Assembly: GCF_900107975.1 (NCBI RefSeq)
Contig: NZ_FNVF01000008.1
Span: 62,001-126,000 of the forward strand
DNA length: 64,000 nt
Reading direction: 5' to 3'
From: Paenibacillus sp. UNC499MF
GTDB lineage: Bacteria; Bacillota; Bacilli; Paenibacillales; NBRC-103111
Both the position numbers and the translations under genes were made by a program. This document shows positions 62,375 through 64,000 of this stretch, in pieces (position 1 is the stretch's first letter; each line of letters starts with the position of its first letter). The notes under the pieces are model-generated. The model worked only from the letters and a program-made list of their open reading frames with translations. It was not told the origin of the DNA and did not search any database.

Positions 62375-62524
62375 GTCCACGCCCACCTTACTCGGTTGAT
62401 ATACCTAATCGTAACGGGTACGGATCGGCCGTTAAAGGGACAGAACGCGCAAAGTGAGCAGGACACCCGCCAATGCGAGACAGGCGTACGGCAAGTTCCG
62501 TCCGCGCCATGCAGCGGCCTCCAG

Positions 62525-62650
62525 GCCCGTACCGTAAGGGCGGTACGGGCCCGGCTTGCCAGGCGCAACCCCCGCCTTCCTGCATGGCGGTACGGGCCGG
62601 GCTTGCCGGGCGCGGCCACGCCTCCTGCAGGGCGGTGTACGAGGCCGGCC
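62525..62650. repeat. GC-rich imperfect repeats of about 46 bp
   Basis: A 28-bp block at 62539-62566 recurs at 62586-62613 with two changes, and a weaker copy begins at 62631. The first block also forms a perfect 10-bp hairpin with its left flank (62525-62534 with 62541-62550). The spacer 62375-62721 holds no other clear feature. Confidence 0.6.
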
Positions 62651-62721
62651 CCAAAACACCGCCGGCCCTACCGCTAAGCCACCGCTGCGGGAACAAGCGC
62701 CCGCCGCCACAATCCGGCGGC

Positions 62722-64000
62722 TTAGAACCACGCTTCCGCCAACGCCTTCACGCCGGCGGCAATTTCCTCCCGGCCCAGCGCCCCGTATCCGAGCAAGATC
62801 GTCGGATACTCTTCTCCGGGCCGCAGCCAGTACCGGGCGGTGCCGTATACCCGCACGCCCTTCTCCAGGGCCGCTTCGATCAGCTCCTCCTCCGACCGGT
62901 CCGTCCGTACGGTCAGGAAAGCGTGAAGCCCCGTGTCTTTTCCCTCGGCCCTAGCTTTTTCAGGCATATACCGTTCGAGAGCCTCCGAGAAATAGCGCTG
63001 CTTCTCCTCATAAAGCCGCCGCATCTGCTGCAGATGCTTGTACCAGTACCCGTCGGACAAGTACCGGGCAAAAGTAAGCTGGTCGAGTTTCGAAACCGGC
63101 TGGTCGTACTCCGGTATTTTCGAGTGAAACTCGGAAAGAAGTCCGGAGGGCAGCACCATGTAGCTGAGATTGAACACCGGCAGCAGCGCCTTGGAGATCC
63201 GGCCGATGTAAACCGCCTTCTCCGGGATCATGCTTTGAATCGCCGGAAGAATCCCTTCCTCGTACTTGAATTCCCATTCGTAATCGTCTTCGATCAAATA
63301 TTCGCCGAGGGAACGGGTCCAGTCCGCCAGCTCCGCTCTTTTATCCGCAGACATTATAATCCGGTTCCTGAACTGCTGGGAGGGGCTTACATACATCACG
63401 TTCGCTCCGCTTTCCGTCAGCTCGCCCAGCGAGACGCCGCTGCCGGTCAACGAAACCGGATGAACCCCGAAACCGAGATTCAAGAACGTATTCCGGGCCC
63501 CATCGTAACCGGGATTTTCCACGCCGATCCTGTGCTTCTTCGCATCGAGAAGCTGGCATAACAGCATCACGAGCTGCTGGGGGGCAGCCCCCACGACGAT
63601 CTGGTCCGGCGTGGCTGTCACCCCCCTGGATTCGTACAAGAGTCTGGAGAGCTCCTTGCGAAGCGGATATTCTCCGTGATTCGTCCCTTCGACGGCATAA
63701 CGGCTCTGGTTCTGCGCGATCACCAGATTTCTCACTTTGTTCCAATGCCGGAAAGGGAACGTACCAAGCTCGATATTACCGTAGCGAAAATCCGTGGCGG
63801 CCGCAAAGCCGCCGGCATCTTCAGCTTCCGCCGGGGCAGCCTCCCGCTCGTTAGACTCCGGCTCATACGTCACGCAAAAGCCCTTTTTGGCGATATTCCG
63901 CAAATACCCCTCCGAAACCAGAAGCTGATAGGCGCTTTCTACGGTGTTTTTACTGATACCGAAGGATCGTGCGCAGCTGCGGATAGAGGGAAGATAGTCC
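62722..64000 (-). CDS. MocR/PdxR-type GntR regulator with aminotransferase domain (N-terminus cut)
   Basis: The frame stays open to the right edge; about 426 codons are visible and the first 40-50 are missing. The visible start is the second half of a GntR helix-turn-helix (L-P-S-I-R-S-C-A-R-S-F-G-I-S-K-N-T-V). A fold type I aminotransferase domain follows, with the PLP-Lys region R-I-S-K-A-L-L-P and an Asp/Tyr-bearing D-D-Y-E-W-E-F stretch. MocR proteins bind PLP and control vitamin B6 or amino-acid genes. A Met in the frame at 63903 lies after the helix-turn-helix and is not the start. Confidence 0.88.
   Translation of the reverse strand, partial: DYLPSIRSCARSFGISKNTVESAYQLLVSEGYLRNIAKKGFCVTYEPESNEREAAPAEAEDAGGFAAATDFRYGNIELGTFPFRHWNKVRNLVIAQNQSRYAVEGTNHGEYPLRKELSRLLYESRGVTATPDQIVVGAAPQQLVMLLCQLLDAKKHRIGVENPGYDGARNTFLNLGFGVHPVSLTGSGVSLGELTESGANVMYVSPSQQFRNRIIMSADKRAELADWTRSLGEYLIEDDYEWEFKYEEGILPAIQSMIPEKAVYIGRISKALLPVFNLSYMVLPSGLLSEFHSKIPEYDQPVSKLDQLTFARYLSDGYWYKHLQQMRRLYEEKQRYFSEALERYMPEKARAEGKDTGLHAFLTVRTDRSEEELIEAALEKGVRVYGTARYWLRPGEEYPTILLGYGALGREEIAAGVKALAEAWF

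Noticed and set aside
62473-63561. 362-codon plus-strand frame
   Set aside because: Antisense to the MocR-type regulator and across GC-rich repeats; no start signal.

Overview
The window looks like chromosomal DNA of a Gram-positive, moderately GC-rich member of the Paenibacillaceae (Paenibacillus or Cohnella-like). Reasons: strong AGGAGG-type ribosome binding sites, frequent TTG and GTG starts, lipobox-anchored solute-binding proteins, YesM/YesN-type two-component systems beside sugar ABC transporters, a KhtT/KhtU potassium antiporter pair, BmrA-like and YitT-like proteins, and short intrinsic terminators. I see no rRNA, tRNA, CRISPR array, transposase or phage gene. The genus is an inference.

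Layout. 0-2.5 kb: tail of a CPA1 Na+/H+ antiporter, a DedA protein and a medium-chain dehydrogenase. 2.8-8.7 kb: a minus-strand LplABC-type sugar ABC operon ending in a membrane-anchored AraC regulator. 9.2-14.0 kb: a secreted phosphodiesterase/phosphatase, then a divergent ABC exporter with an OmpR-type two-component system. 14.4-21.1 kb: an ArsR-type regulator and a complete oligopeptide/dipeptide transport operon (oppABCDF order). 21.5-27.3 kb: small membrane protein, a 56-codon small gene, a divergent LysR/SDR pair, a formate/nitrite channel, and a strikingly AT-rich XRE-cupin/azlC/azlD block.

27.5-38.8 kb is sugar cluster A. A minus-strand operon carries a secreted GH18-like glycosidase, solute-binding protein, two permeases, a sugar isomerase and a Gfo/Idh dehydrogenase. 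It is divergent from a YesM/YesN system. 39.0-40.8 kb: two secreted proteins, one YrpD-like. 41.1-52.7 kb is sugar cluster B. A minus-strand solute-binding protein/permease/permease/YesM/YesN operon is divergent from two Gfo/Idh enzymes, a cupin-AraC regulator and a sugar isomerase. 53.6-56.8 kb is cluster C: a BH0493-type uronate isomerase and a fructuronate reductase-like SDR, divergent from a second cupin-AraC regulator. 57-64 kb: YitT, KhtU/KhtT, an M24 metallopeptidase, a Cof-type HAD phosphatase and the start of a MocR/PdxR-type regulator cut by the window end.

Taken together the region is mainly an accessory carbohydrate-sensing and uptake region: three sugar ABC importers, three AraC-output sensors or regulators tied to them, and oxidoreductase/isomerase pairs for modified sugars. 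cre-like sites at several promoters suggest CcpA control. The most unusual signals are protein and DNA low-complexity expansions. Both YesM-type kinases carry inserts of about 105-110 residues, rich in Ala, Gly, Pro and Ser, exactly in the ATP lid between the G1 and G2 boxes. A sugar isomerase has an Ala-rich tail, a YitT protein has a long insert in its soluble domain, and several spacers contain degenerate 12-20 bp tandem repeats.
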